A stretch of 64,000 nt of DNA from Parasulfuritortus sp049322515. Its GTDB lineage: Bacteria; Pseudomonadota; Gammaproteobacteria; Burkholderiales; Thiobacillaceae. Position numbers and translations under genes: made by a program. The stretch's first letter is position 1. Every line of letters begins with the position of its first letter. The notes beneath the pieces are model-generated. The model made no database searches, was not told the origin of the DNA, and saw only the letters and a program-made list of their open reading frames with translations. The DNA lies in the NCBI GenBank assembly GCA_049322515.1, contig JBMOQW010000027.1, positions 62,001-126,000 of the forward strand. Reading direction: 5' to 3'. Shown in pieces: positions 40,801-48,741 of the stretch.

Positions 40801-40981
40801 GATTTCCCCTAGGATTAGTTTTCGTTACCTGCCCCCCGGTCAGACGAGCCTGCCGACCAAATTATCACAAGGCGACCCCGAGATCGGAATATGTCGATAG
40901 ATATAGCCCTGCCCAAGCTGCCGCTGAGCCCCCCTTCACTGTTTCTATAGTATTTCTATAGGGGTCAGACCCCTATTGTTG
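40801..40981. other. Upstream region of the lipoprotein gene and right island edge
   Basis: Holds the presumed minus-strand promoter of the lipoprotein gene (no clear boxes found), a direct repeat TTTCTATAG at 40942-40950 and 40953-40961, and the palindrome at 40958-40976. Confidence 0.4.
40958..40976. repeat. ATAGGGG palindrome next to copy C
   Basis: ATAGGGG-TCAGA-CCCCTAT. It matches the palindrome at 38204-38226 and stands 5 bases before repeat copy C. The two palindromes bracket the Rhs fragment and the lipoprotein gene. Confidence 0.85.
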
Positions 40982-41409
40982 TCGACCTGGTCACCGCCCT
41001 GCACGCCTGCAACACCGCCACCGACGATGCGATCCGCTTCGCCCTGGCCAAGCAGGCGCGCTACATCGTCCTGGTGCCCTGCTGCCAGGCCGAGGTCGCC
41101 GCCGAACTGCGCAAGACCAAGGGCGACCGGATCAAGCGCGAAGCGCTGGCCGAGCTTTGGCGCCATCCCATCCACACCCGGGAATTCGGCAGCCACGTCA
41201 CCAACGTGCTGCGCTGCCTGCAACTGGAGGCGCACGGCTACCAGGTCAATGTCACCGAACTGGTCGGCTGGGAACACTCGATGAAGAACGAGCTGATCAT
41301 CGCCACCCGCAAGGGCCCGCCGCAAGCCCGCTCGGCGGCACGGCTCACCGCCCTGCTCGAGATGCTCGGGCTGGAGGGCTTGCGCGAACGGTTCTTCCTG
41401 CCTGGCTGA
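40982..41409 (+). pseudogene. Truncated 3' copy of the methyltransferase gene
   Basis: The last 142 codons of the methyltransferase, in frame from VDLVTALHACNTATDDAI to the stop, without the SAM-binding N-terminal half or a start. Differences from the intact gene include Gly to Cys in LR[G/C]LQLEAHG. It marks the right end of the island. Confidence 0.92.
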
Positions 41410-41415
41410 AGCGCG

Positions 41416-41763
41416 TCAAGCGTCTGGATCGGGCCGGTCGGCCTCGTGCAAGGGGTAGGCATCGGCCACGTAGGCCGGACCTTTCATCAGCCAGACGATC
41501 ACGCAGCCGAGCGTCAGGGTCAGCACCAGGGTCCAGTGCAGGACCACCGTGCCAAACGCGATGAAGTCGACCAGGGTGACGGCCCGGTCGATCTCCAGCG
41601 CGCTTCCGGCATGTGGCCACAGTCGACCGGCCAGGGCGCCGAGCAGCGGCAGCACGGTGCCGACCAGCAAGATCCAGGGCATTCGACGCAGCAACCACCA
41701 TTCCAGGCCGGGCGGCGAACGCTGGAACCCGGGCAGGCGGCGCAGCCAGGCAGACCGGACCAT
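41416..41763 (-). CDS. Small membrane protein, copy C
   Basis: A 115-residue two-helix membrane protein, nearly identical to 37851-38198 (tail DRPDPDA). Unlike copy B it follows cbiX by only 3 bases and is therefore the last gene of the long minus-strand operon. Function unknown; proximity suggests a role with cbiX or the lipid genes. Confidence 0.78.
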   Translation of the reverse strand: MVRSAWLRRLPGFQRSPPGLEWWLLRRMPWILLVGTVLPLLGALAGRLWPHAGSALEIDRAVTLVDFIAFGTVVLHWTLVLTLTLGCVIVWLMKGPAYVADAYPLHEADRPDPDA

Positions 41764-41766
41764 GGC

Positions 41767-42159
41767 TCAGGCCGGAACCCCGGCCGGCGCGGAGTGCTGC
41801 GCCACTTCCAGGATCGCGCCGGCCAGCACCGGGGAGGCGCCCAGGTGCGGGGTCAGGCGCACCGCGATGTCGGGATGCCCGGCCTGGAACTCGGCCAGGG
41901 CGTCAGGGATGTCCTCGGCGACATGGGTGCCGGCGGCCAGGAAATACGGAAACACCACGATTTCGCGCGCGCCGCGTTCAGCGCATCGGGCCAGGCCGGT
42001 CGGGATGTCCGGCTCGGCCAGTTCCAGGAAGGCGCACTCGACATGGTCGATGCCCGGGCTGTGCAACCCGGCCACGGCGGCGGCCAGCCGGCGCACTTCC
42101 TCGTTGGAGGCGGCGCGCCGGCTGCCATGCGCCACGATCAGCAAATGTCTCGGGTGCAT
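41767..42159 (-). CDS. cbiX: CbiX/SirB-type sirohydrochlorin chelatase
   Basis: A 130-residue class II chelatase of the short CbiX type, inserting cobalt (B12 route) or iron (sirohaem) into sirohydrochlorin. LIVAHGSRRAASNEEV carries the catalytic His, VECAFLELAEPDIP the metal-binding Glu, and VVFPYFLAAGTHVAEDIPD the second His. The short form acts as a homodimer. It lies 7 bases after the small protein at 42167-42397. Confidence 0.92.
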   Translation of the reverse strand: MHPRHLLIVAHGSRRAASNEEVRRLAAAVAGLHSPGIDHVECAFLELAEPDIPTGLARCAERGAREIVVFPYFLAAGTHVAEDIPDALAEFQAGHPDIAVRLTPHLGASPVLAGAILEVAQHSAPAGVPA

Positions 42160-42166
42160 GGCGGGC

Positions 42167-42397
42167 TCAGTTGATGCTGCCGGTGTCGGGGTTTTCGGCC
42201 ATCTCGTTGAAGATCCGGTCGAGATTCTTCGATTCCAGGGTGCCGTGGATGGGGGTGTCGAGGTATTCCAGCTTGTTGGCTTCCGACTCGAAATAGATCT
42301 TGAGCTGGTTGGGTCCGGCGCCCTCGATGACGAAGGGGGCCTGGTCGAGGTTGACGACGTCGTTCAGGCTGATGGGGTCGCGGGTGAAGGTGATCAT
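42167..42397 (-). CDS. Small conserved hypothetical protein
   Basis: A 76-residue protein beginning MITFTRDPISLNDVVNLDQ, with IEGAGPNQLKIYFESEANKLEYLDTPIHG. No family recognised. It has a strong AGAGGAG ribosome site 8 bases before the ATG at 42397. It sits between the cfa gene and cbiX, in the same direction. Confidence 0.75.
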   Translation of the reverse strand: MITFTRDPISLNDVVNLDQAPFVIEGAGPNQLKIYFESEANKLEYLDTPIHGTLESKNLDRIFNEMAENPDTGSIN

Positions 42398-42420
42398 GGC
42401 AAGGCTCCTCTCTCTCGGGT

Positions 42421-43695
42421 TCAGGCAAGGGCGCCCAGGACCGGCGCGCCGCGCCAGCCGGGCTTGGACAACAGGATCTGGGCGGTGCCGAGGTCGCGTT
42501 CCCGGAAACCCGCCTCGCAATAGGCGAAGTAGAACAGCCACATGCGGATGAAGGTGTCGTTGAAGCCGAGGTCGCGCACCGCGTCGAGCTGGGCCAGGAA
42601 GGCAGCGCGCCAGTGCGCCAGGGTGTCGGCGTAGTGCGGGCCGATGTCTTCCAGGTGCACCACGCGCAAGTCCGAAGCCGCGCCGCTGGCGGCGACCAGG
42701 GCGCCGACGCTGGGCAGGAAGCCGCCCGGGAAGATGTGTTTCTGGATGAAATCGACCTCGCCCAGGGCGGCCTGGTAGCGCTGGTCGGCGATCGTGATGG
42801 CTTGCAGCAGCATGGCACCGTCCGGCTTGAGCAGGGCAGCGCAGGCCCGGAAGTAGGTATCCAGGTAGTCGGCGCCGACCGCCTCGACCATCTCGATCGA
42901 CACCAGTTTGTCGTACTGGCCGGCCAGGTCGCGGTAATCGCTGAGCAGCACGGTGACCCGGTCGGACAGGTTGGCGGCGGCGACCCGGGTGCGCGCCAGG
43001 TCGTATTGTTCGCGGGACAGGGTGGTGGTGGTGACCCGGCAGCCATGGTGGCGGGCGGCGTGCAGGGCGAAGCCGCCCCAGCCGGTGCCGATCTCCAGGA
43101 CATGGTCATGCGGCCCCAGGCGCAGCTTGGCGCAGATGCGCGCCAGCTTGGCGGTGGACGCTTCGGCCAGGGTCATGTCCGGGCGTTCGAACACGGCGCT
43201 GGAATACATCAGGGTCTCGTCCAGCCAGAGCCGGTAGAAGGCGTTGCCGAGGTCGTAATGGGCCGCGATGTTGCGCTGGCTGCCGCGCCGGGTGTTGCGC
43301 CGCAGGGTCTGGAGCAGGCCGCGCAACGGCGCGCTGAACCGGGCCAGGCCGCGTTCCAGGCCATCGACCACGGACCGGTTGCGCAACAGCAGGCGGAGCA
43401 GGCCGACCAGGTCGTCGCTGTCCCACTCCCCGGCCATGTAGGACTCGCCTGCGCCGACACTGCCGCCCAAGGCGACCCGGGTCCAGAAGGCCGGATCGCG
43501 CACGATGACCAGGGCTTCGGCGCCGCCGCCGCCACCGAATTCCCAGCGCTGGTGGCCGCATTCGAGGATCAGGCGCCCCGTGCGCAAGCCGGACAGGCGT
43601 TCGAACACGACCTGGCGGGCGAGCGCTTGCCAGGGCGTGGCTGAGGGCACCGGGTCGGCCAGTGCGGCCGGGGCATCGAGGACATCGGTGTTCAT
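42421..43695 (-). CDS. Cyclopropane-fatty-acid-synthase-type methyltransferase (first)
   Basis: A 424-residue SAM-dependent lipid methyltransferase. HYDLGNAFYRLWLDETLMYSSAVF, LEIGTGWGGFALHAARHHGC (SAM loop), VSIEMVEAVGADYLD (Glu) and DFIQKHIFPGGFLPS (His) are the CFA-synthase landmarks. The E. coli active-site Cys (YSCAY) is Ser here (MYSSAVF), as in the group of bacterial CFA homologues that includes methylated-fatty-acid enzymes. It would transfer a methyl or methylene to unsaturated acyl chains of membrane phospholipids. Overlaps the DUF1365 stop by ATGA. Confidence 0.88.
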   Translation of the reverse strand: MNTDVLDAPAALADPVPSATPWQALARQVVFERLSGLRTGRLILECGHQRWEFGGGGGAEALVIVRDPAFWTRVALGGSVGAGESYMAGEWDSDDLVGLLRLLLRNRSVVDGLERGLARFSAPLRGLLQTLRRNTRRGSQRNIAAHYDLGNAFYRLWLDETLMYSSAVFERPDMTLAEASTAKLARICAKLRLGPHDHVLEIGTGWGGFALHAARHHGCRVTTTTLSREQYDLARTRVAAANLSDRVTVLLSDYRDLAGQYDKLVSIEMVEAVGADYLDTYFRACAALLKPDGAMLLQAITIADQRYQAALGEVDFIQKHIFPGGFLPSVGALVAASGAASDLRVVHLEDIGPHYADTLAHWRAAFLAQLDAVRDLGFNDTFIRMWLFYFAYCEAGFRERDLGTAQILLSKPGWRGAPVLGALA

Positions 43696-44468
43696 GCGGA
43701 GGGCTCCCGAGAAGGGGTCACGCGGGGGGGATGGTCGAAGATCGGCACGCCTTTCAGCCACAGGCGCAAGGCCTGCCAATAGATGCCGAACAGGACCTGA
43801 CCAGTCATGAAGGGAAATCGGAGCAGCGCCCAGGCCAATGCTGTTCCGGTGAGCGGCCGCCGGCGCAGGCTCAGGCCGGCCTCGAACAGGGTCCGCTCGC
43901 CGTCCCGGTCGGCCAGGTGCAGGGTCAGGGTCGGTCCGGGACGGTTCAGGCGCCAGTCGTAGTCGAGTTCCATGGGCAGGAAGGGCGAGACATGGAAGGC
44001 CTTGGCCGTGCGAAAACGCGGCCGCGCCGGAGAGCCCTGATTGCCGGCCATGGGCAGGACGTAGAGATGCCGCTCCAGCCAGGGCGTGTTGCGCACCTCG
44101 GCGACGATGCTGTCGAGCTCGACCCCATCCTCGGCATAGCAGTAGAACAGGCTGATCGGATTGAAGCCGATGCCGAAGTAGCGCGGGTGAGTGAGCAGGC
44201 GGATCGGCCCGCTCGGCCGCTGGCCGGTGGCGTCCGCCACCGTGGTGCGGATCACCTCGGCGAGCGGCCGGTCCGCCGGACCGGCATGGTCGGCACGCCG
44301 CCACCAGGCCAGGGCCGGATGCCGGGTCGACCAGAGCCAGCGGCCGGCGAACACCCGGTCCAGTTCATCGAGGTCGAGCCAGAGCATGAACAGCCGGTAG
44401 CGGAAGGCATGGCCCCGGGGCACGTGGCGACGGTGCCAGACGCTGCCGAAGTAGAGCGCGCTTTCCAT
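43692..44468 (-). CDS. DUF1365 protein
   Basis: A 258-residue protein of DUF1365: ESALYFGSVWHRRHVPRGHAFRYRLFMLWLDLDEL, RILTHPRYFGIGFNPISLFYCYAEDG (here RLLTHPRYF...), FRTAKAFHVSPFLPM and ALLRFPFMTGQVLFGIYWQALRLWLKG. The function is not established, but the gene recurs between an FAD oxidoreductase and a CFA-type methyltransferase in light- or singlet-oxygen-controlled loci. The start at 44468 is the family start. Confidence 0.9.
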   Translation of the reverse strand: MESALYFGSVWHRRHVPRGHAFRYRLFMLWLDLDELDRVFAGRWLWSTRHPALAWWRRADHAGPADRPLAEVIRTTVADATGQRPSGPIRLLTHPRYFGIGFNPISLFYCYAEDGVELDSIVAEVRNTPWLERHLYVLPMAGNQGSPARPRFRTAKAFHVSPFLPMELDYDWRLNRPGPTLTLHLADRDGERTLFEAGLSLRRRPLTGTALAWALLRFPFMTGQVLFGIYWQALRLWLKGVPIFDHPPRVTPSREPSA

Positions 44469-44472
44469 GGTC

Positions 44473-45741
44473 TCAGGCGGCCCGGGTCCAGCGCAGGGCG
44501 TGCAGGTCGGCGCGGAAGTGGCGCACGGCATCGAGCGCGCTGACCATACCGTCCTCGTGAAAGCCGTTCGCCCACCAGGCGCCGCAGTAGTAGGTGCGCG
44601 CGCTGCCGTCGATCTCGCGATGCCGGGCCTGGGCCGCGACGCCGGCCGGGGTGAACAGGGGATGGTGGTAGGTCATCCGGGCCAGCACCCGGGCGGGATC
44701 GATGCGGCCGGCATCGTTCAGGGTCACGCACACGGTGTCCGGTCCGGGCAGGCCTTGCAGGATGTTCATGTCATAGGTCAGGCCGACCCGCCCGCCGGGG
44801 CCCTCGGGCATGCCGTAGTTCCAGGCCGCCCAGGCCAGCCGCCGGCGCGGCAGCAGCCGGGTGTCGGTATGCAGCACCGCTTCGTTGGCCTGGTAGGGAA
44901 TCGCCGACAGCACCTCGCGCTCGGCCGGGGTCGGCGCATCGAGCAGGGCCAGGGCCTGGTCGCTGTGGCAGGCCATGAACACCGCGTCGAAATCGAGCCG
45001 GCCTTCGTCCAGGCACAGTTCGACCCCTTGCGCCCGGCGCACCACCCGGCGCACCGGAGTGTTCAGGCGCACCCGGCTCCGGAACGGCGCCGCCATGGCC
45101 TCCACGTAGCGGCGCGAACCGCCCTGGATCACCCGCCATTGCGGCCGGTCCTGGATCGAGAGCAGGCCGTGGTTGATGAAAAAGCGGATGAAGAAACGGG
45201 CCGGGAAGGCCAGCATCCGGTCGGGATCGGTGGACCAGATCGCGGCGCCCATGGGCAGGATGTAATAGTCGCGGAACGCCGGGCCGTAGCCGCCCTGTTC
45301 CAGGTAGTCACCCAGGCCGATCTCGGCGCCGGGCTGGTCGAGCAGGCGCGGCGCGTCCCGGTTGAAGCGCAGGATGTCCCTGAGCAGTCGCCAGAAGGCG
45401 GGGCGGACCAGGTTGCCGCGTTGCGCGAACAGGGTGTTCAGGGTGTGGCCGTTGTATTCCAGACCAGTGCGCCCGCAACTGACCGAGAAACTCATCTCGG
45501 TCGGCTGGCTGGCCACGCCCAGCTCGTCGAGCAGTTCGATGAAACGCGGATAAGTGCGCGGGTTGAAGACGATGAAGCCACTGTCGACCGCCCGCTTCTT
45601 CCCGTTCAATTCGAGGTCGTGGGTATGCACATGGCCGCCGAGACGGGCGCCGGCCTCGAACACCGTGATGTCGTGTTCGGGATGCAGGTGGTGGGCCACG
45701 GTGAGGCCGGCAATGCCGCTGCCGACGATGGCGATCTTCAT
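44473..45741 (-). CDS. FAD-dependent amine-oxidase-type oxidoreductase
   Basis: A 422-residue flavoprotein with the dinucleotide motif GSGIAG (residues 7-12) in MKIAIVGSGIAGLTVAHHL, followed by EAGARLGGHVHT. Further landmarks are MSFSVSCGRTGLEYNG, IPYQANEAVLHTDTRLLPRR and YYCGAWWANGFHEDGMVSA near the C-terminus, all typical of the protoporphyrinogen-oxidase-like group found with DUF1365 and CFA genes. Fatty-acid desaturation or oxidation is the likely chemistry (inference). Overlaps the lipocalin stop. Confidence 0.9.
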   Translation of the reverse strand: MKIAIVGSGIAGLTVAHHLHPEHDITVFEAGARLGGHVHTHDLELNGKKRAVDSGFIVFNPRTYPRFIELLDELGVASQPTEMSFSVSCGRTGLEYNGHTLNTLFAQRGNLVRPAFWRLLRDILRFNRDAPRLLDQPGAEIGLGDYLEQGGYGPAFRDYYILPMGAAIWSTDPDRMLAFPARFFIRFFINHGLLSIQDRPQWRVIQGGSRRYVEAMAAPFRSRVRLNTPVRRVVRRAQGVELCLDEGRLDFDAVFMACHSDQALALLDAPTPAEREVLSAIPYQANEAVLHTDTRLLPRRRLAWAAWNYGMPEGPGGRVGLTYDMNILQGLPGPDTVCVTLNDAGRIDPARVLARMTYHHPLFTPAGVAAQARHREIDGSARTYYCGAWWANGFHEDGMVSALDAVRHFRADLHALRWTRAA

Positions 45742-46268
45742 GGCCGGTCCTCCCAGCGCTGGGGGACCCGGCGCAGTTTCGAGGTGTCGTAGCCCCAGGC
45801 CGCGATGCGTCCGACCGCGTCCTGGTAGCGTGACTCGCTCAAGGTTGGCGTGCGCGCCATGAGCCAGACGTAGTCGCGCTGTTCGCGGCCGATCACGGTG
45901 AGATCGTAATCGGGGCTCAGATAGACGATTCGGTAGTCGGCCTCGATCGGCCAGATGAACTGCATGCCCCAGATCGCGTTGCTGGCCCAGTCGCGCACGA
46001 AACCGCGCGGCCGCATCACCTTCTCCGGCCCGTCGAAGCGGCCCTTGCGGTAGGTGAAGGTGGTGGCGATGCTGCCGTCCGGGTCCAGCCGGTAGGATTC
46101 GACCGCGTTGACGATGTCCCGCTCGATGAAGGTGGGGATGCTGGCGATCACGTACCAGTCACCCATGAAGCGCTCGAGGTCGACCTGCGCGACGGTCGCC
46201 ATGGGCGGCAACGGGGCCGACTGGCATCCGGCCAGACCGGCCAGCAAGGTCAGGAATGCGGCTTTCAT
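45738..46268 (-). CDS. Bacterial lipocalin (Blc-like lipoprotein)
   Basis: A 176-residue outer-membrane lipoprotein: signal MKAAFLTLLAGLAGC with the lipobox LAGC, then the lipocalin signature RFMGDWYVIASIPTFIER, and YRIVYLSPDYDLTVIGREQRDYVWLMARTPTLSES. Blc-type lipocalins bind fatty acids and lysophospholipids, which fits the lipid-modifying neighbours. Confidence 0.93.
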   Translation of the reverse strand: MKAAFLTLLAGLAGCQSAPLPPMATVAQVDLERFMGDWYVIASIPTFIERDIVNAVESYRLDPDGSIATTFTYRKGRFDGPEKVMRPRGFVRDWASNAIWGMQFIWPIEADYRIVYLSPDYDLTVIGREQRDYVWLMARTPTLSESRYQDAVGRIAAWGYDTSKLRRVPQRWEDRP

Positions 46269-46284
46269 GCGGAATCTCCCTGGC

Positions 46285-47064
46285 TCATGAAGTCCCCCCG
46301 CGCGGCGGCCAGGGGATGAAGGCGCTGGTGCGGGCGACATAGGCGCGGTAACCGGGCCGCCGTTCGGCGATGTCGCGCTCGAGCAACGAGACCCCGGACA
46401 CCTTGAGCAAGAGCAAGGTCATGAGCAGCGGCGAGAACACCGTCCAGGCCGCGCCCGAGGCCGCCGAGAACAGCCAAAAGCCCCACCAGACCAGGGCTTC
46501 GCCGAAGTAGTTCGGATGCCGGCTGTAGCGCCAGAGGCCCCGGTCCATGACCTGGCCGGCGTTGCCGGGATCGGCCCGGAAGGCGGCCAGTTGCCGGTCG
46601 GCCAGCGTTTCCAGGGAAATCCCGAGCAGGACCAGGACCAGGGCCAGGGCATCGAGCCATCCCAGCGGCGTCCTGGCACCCAGCGCGGCCAACAGCGGCC
46701 AGGCAATCAGCCAGGCCAGGACGGCTTGCAGGCCGAACACCAGATACACGCTCTTCCAGGCAAAGCCGGGCTGGTTGCGGGCCCGGATCGCCTGATAACG
46801 GCGGTCCTCGGGCTGGCCGTGGTTGCGCCGGTGCAGGTGCAGGCTGAGCCGGAAGGCCCAGAGCGCGAGCAAGGTCATCACCCACAGCCGGGGCGTCCAG
46901 GCCGACAGCCAGAGCACATGACCGAAGGCGCCGAACAGGAAAAACTGCGGCCACAGGCTGTCGACCACGGTGACATTGTCCTCGAGCAGGCTGAGCGCCC
47001 AGCCGACCAGGGCCAGGCTGAGCATGAAGCCCAGCGCGAAGAGGGCGCCGGCCGGATCGATCAT
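46285..47064 (-). CDS. DUF1295 steroid-reductase-like membrane protein
   Basis: A 259-residue polytopic protein with the DUF1295 pattern: NVTVVDSLWPQFFLFGAFGHVL, LWAFRLSLHLHRRNHGQPEDRRYQAIR, FADRQL-like (here LADRQLAAFR) and WRYSRHPNYFGEALVWWGFWLF (the conserved RHPNYFGE). The family is related to steroid 5-alpha and sterol C14 reductases, so NADPH-linked reduction of a lipid is plausible. Overlaps the second CFA gene by 4 bases. Confidence 0.9.
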   Translation of the reverse strand: MIDPAGALFALGFMLSLALVGWALSLLEDNVTVVDSLWPQFFLFGAFGHVLWLSAWTPRLWVMTLLALWAFRLSLHLHRRNHGQPEDRRYQAIRARNQPGFAWKSVYLVFGLQAVLAWLIAWPLLAALGARTPLGWLDALALVLVLLGISLETLADRQLAAFRADPGNAGQVMDRGLWRYSRHPNYFGEALVWWGFWLFSAASGAAWTVFSPLLMTLLLLKVSGVSLLERDIAERRPGYRAYVARTSAFIPWPPRGGTS

Positions 47065-48110
47065 GGCGTGCCCCGGAGCCGGTACAGGGCGTGCACGACG
47101 CCCCAGACCTGGCCGCCGCCATAGCCGAAGGTCTCGGCCACGGCGAGGAAGAACAGGCGCCAGCGCTGCCACCATAGCCCGGCCGCGTGCGCCCCGTAGG
47201 TGGCCACCAGGATCGGCCACACCGCCACGCGACGAGCGTCCATGGCGGCCAGCCAGGCGTTCGCGGTGCGTTGGTAATGCCGCCCGGACCAATGCCATTG
47301 CCGGACCAGCACCAGGTCGTCCTGGCAGCGGGCCGGCAGACTGGCGCTTGGCATCATGCCGCCGGAGAAGAAATGCCGGCTCATCCAGTCGTCGTCGCCC
47401 CGGTCTTCGAACAGATAGGCGGTGTCGCGATGGCAGAAGACATGCATGAAGAACTGACCATCCGGCTTCAGCCAGCCCGCGATCCGGGCCAGCATGACCG
47501 GCCAGTTGCGCAGATGCTCGAACATTTCAACGGAGACCACGCGGTCAAAGCGAGCGCCCGCCTGGTAGTCATTCATGTCGGCGGTCAGCACCTGGAGATT
47601 GCGGAATCCCCGCTCGGCGGCGCGCGCCTCGATGAAGGCGCGCTGCGACGTGGAATTGGACACTGCGGTGATGCGCGCCTTGGGAAAGCGCTCGGCCATC
47701 CAAAGCGTCAGGCTACCCCAGCCGCAGCCCAGTTCCAGGATGTCCTGGCCGTCGGCCAGGCCGGCATGCTGGCATGTCAATGCCAGGGCCGAATCTTCGG
47801 CCTCGGCCAGGGTCGTCACGCGGTCGTCCCAGTACGCGCAGCTGTACTTGCGACGCGGCCCGAGCACCTGCTCGAAAAAGGCGGCCGGCACCTCGTAGTG
47901 CTGGGCGTTGGCCCGCTCCGGCAACAGCGCCACCGGCGCCGCACGCATCTCTGACAGGAACGCTTCGGCGAGGATCTGGGCCGATTCCGCCTCGGCGCCC
48001 GCGCATTCCTCCAGGCGCGCCTGGCACAAGCGTCGGATGCCCCAACGCGTCAGCGGATCAGGCAACCATCCCTGTTCGACGGCATGGAGGGCGACACGAG
48101 TGAGGCTCAT
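47061..48110 (-). CDS. CFA-type methyltransferase (second, YSCAYW class)
   Basis: A 349-residue SAM-dependent methyltransferase. It has HYEVPAAFFEQVLGPRRKYSCAYWDD, keeping the active-site Cys of E. coli CFA synthase, LELGCGWGSLTLWMAERFP (SAM loop), VVSVEMFEHLRNW and WMSRHFFSGGMMPS. Its layout resembles the coclaurine N-methyltransferase-like branch rather than the first cfa gene, so the operon has two distinct members. It follows the glutathione peroxidase gene by 24 bases. Confidence 0.87.
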   Translation of the reverse strand: MSLTRVALHAVEQGWLPDPLTRWGIRRLCQARLEECAGAEAESAQILAEAFLSEMRAAPVALLPERANAQHYEVPAAFFEQVLGPRRKYSCAYWDDRVTTLAEAEDSALALTCQHAGLADGQDILELGCGWGSLTLWMAERFPKARITAVSNSTSQRAFIEARAAERGFRNLQVLTADMNDYQAGARFDRVVSVEMFEHLRNWPVMLARIAGWLKPDGQFFMHVFCHRDTAYLFEDRGDDDWMSRHFFSGGMMPSASLPARCQDDLVLVRQWHWSGRHYQRTANAWLAAMDARRVAVWPILVATYGAHAAGLWWQRWRLFFLAVAETFGYGGGQVWGVVHALYRLRGTP

Positions 48111-48134
48111 GGCATGGCTCCGGGGCTTCCTGGC

Positions 48135-48740
48135 TCAGGACGCCCGGCGCAGGCCGCTGCCGGACAGCGACTGGTCGAGCCAGTCCCGGATCTGCCGGCT
48201 CAGCTCGGGATCATCGGGCGGGCGCGAGGCATCATAGCTGCGCACCTGGGTGCCGCTGCGGTCGATCAGGTACTTGTGGAAATTCCAGCGCGGACTCTGC
48301 CCGGTGCGGCGGGCCAGTTCGGCATGGAAGGCATTGCGCCGGTCGCCGACCACGCGGGTCTTCTCGAACATCGGGAACTCCACGCCATAGGTGGAGCGGC
48401 AGAATTCGGCGATCTGGGCGTGGCTGCCCGGCTCCTGCTTGCCGAAGTCATTGGAAGGAAAGCCGAGCACCACCAGGCCACGCGCTTTCTCGCGCCGATA
48501 CAGGGCCTCCAGTCCGGCGTACTGGTCGGTATTGCCGCAGTAGCTGGCGGTGTTGACCACCAGGATCACCTTGCCCTGAAACTGGCACAGGTTCTGCGGC
48601 GCGCCGCCCTGGAGGCTGTTGAAAGCATGACGCAGCAAGGCCGGGCAGGACTCAGCCGCCTGGACACCGGCCACGCTGGACAGGAGCGCAGCCAGGCCGA
48701 GGTGCCGCAAGCGGATTATCAACTTCGCCATCGAGATCAT
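48135..48740 (-). CDS. Exported glutathione-peroxidase-family protein
   Basis: A 201-residue protein from the ATG at 48740, which has AGGTG nearby; an alternative ATG is at 48731. A signal peptide (LIIRLRHLGLAALLSSVAGVQA) is followed by a thioredoxin-like GPx domain: ILVVNTASYCGNTDQYAGLEALY with the peroxidatic Cys, VVLGFPSNDFGKQEPG (Gln) and RWNFHKYLIDRSGTQV (Trp-Asn). It would reduce lipid hydroperoxides in the periplasm. First gene of the light-type lipid operon, facing the LitR/CarH-like regulator. Confidence 0.88.
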   Translation of the reverse strand: MISMAKLIIRLRHLGLAALLSSVAGVQAAESCPALLRHAFNSLQGGAPQNLCQFQGKVILVVNTASYCGNTDQYAGLEALYRREKARGLVVLGFPSNDFGKQEPGSHAQIAEFCRSTYGVEFPMFEKTRVVGDRRNAFHAELARRTGQSPRWNFHKYLIDRSGTQVRSYDASRPPDDPELSRQIRDWLDQSLSGSGLRRAS

Positions 48741-48741
48741 C

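Larger units (their letters stand above)
40982..41763. repeat. Repeat copy C, containing both A and B segments
   Basis: 782 bases. The first 428 match copy A and the last 427 match copy B, with a 73-base shared stretch. It keeps the junction methyltransferase 3' end / membrane-protein gene / cbiX and is thus the likely ancestral arrangement on the right side. Confidence 0.92.
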
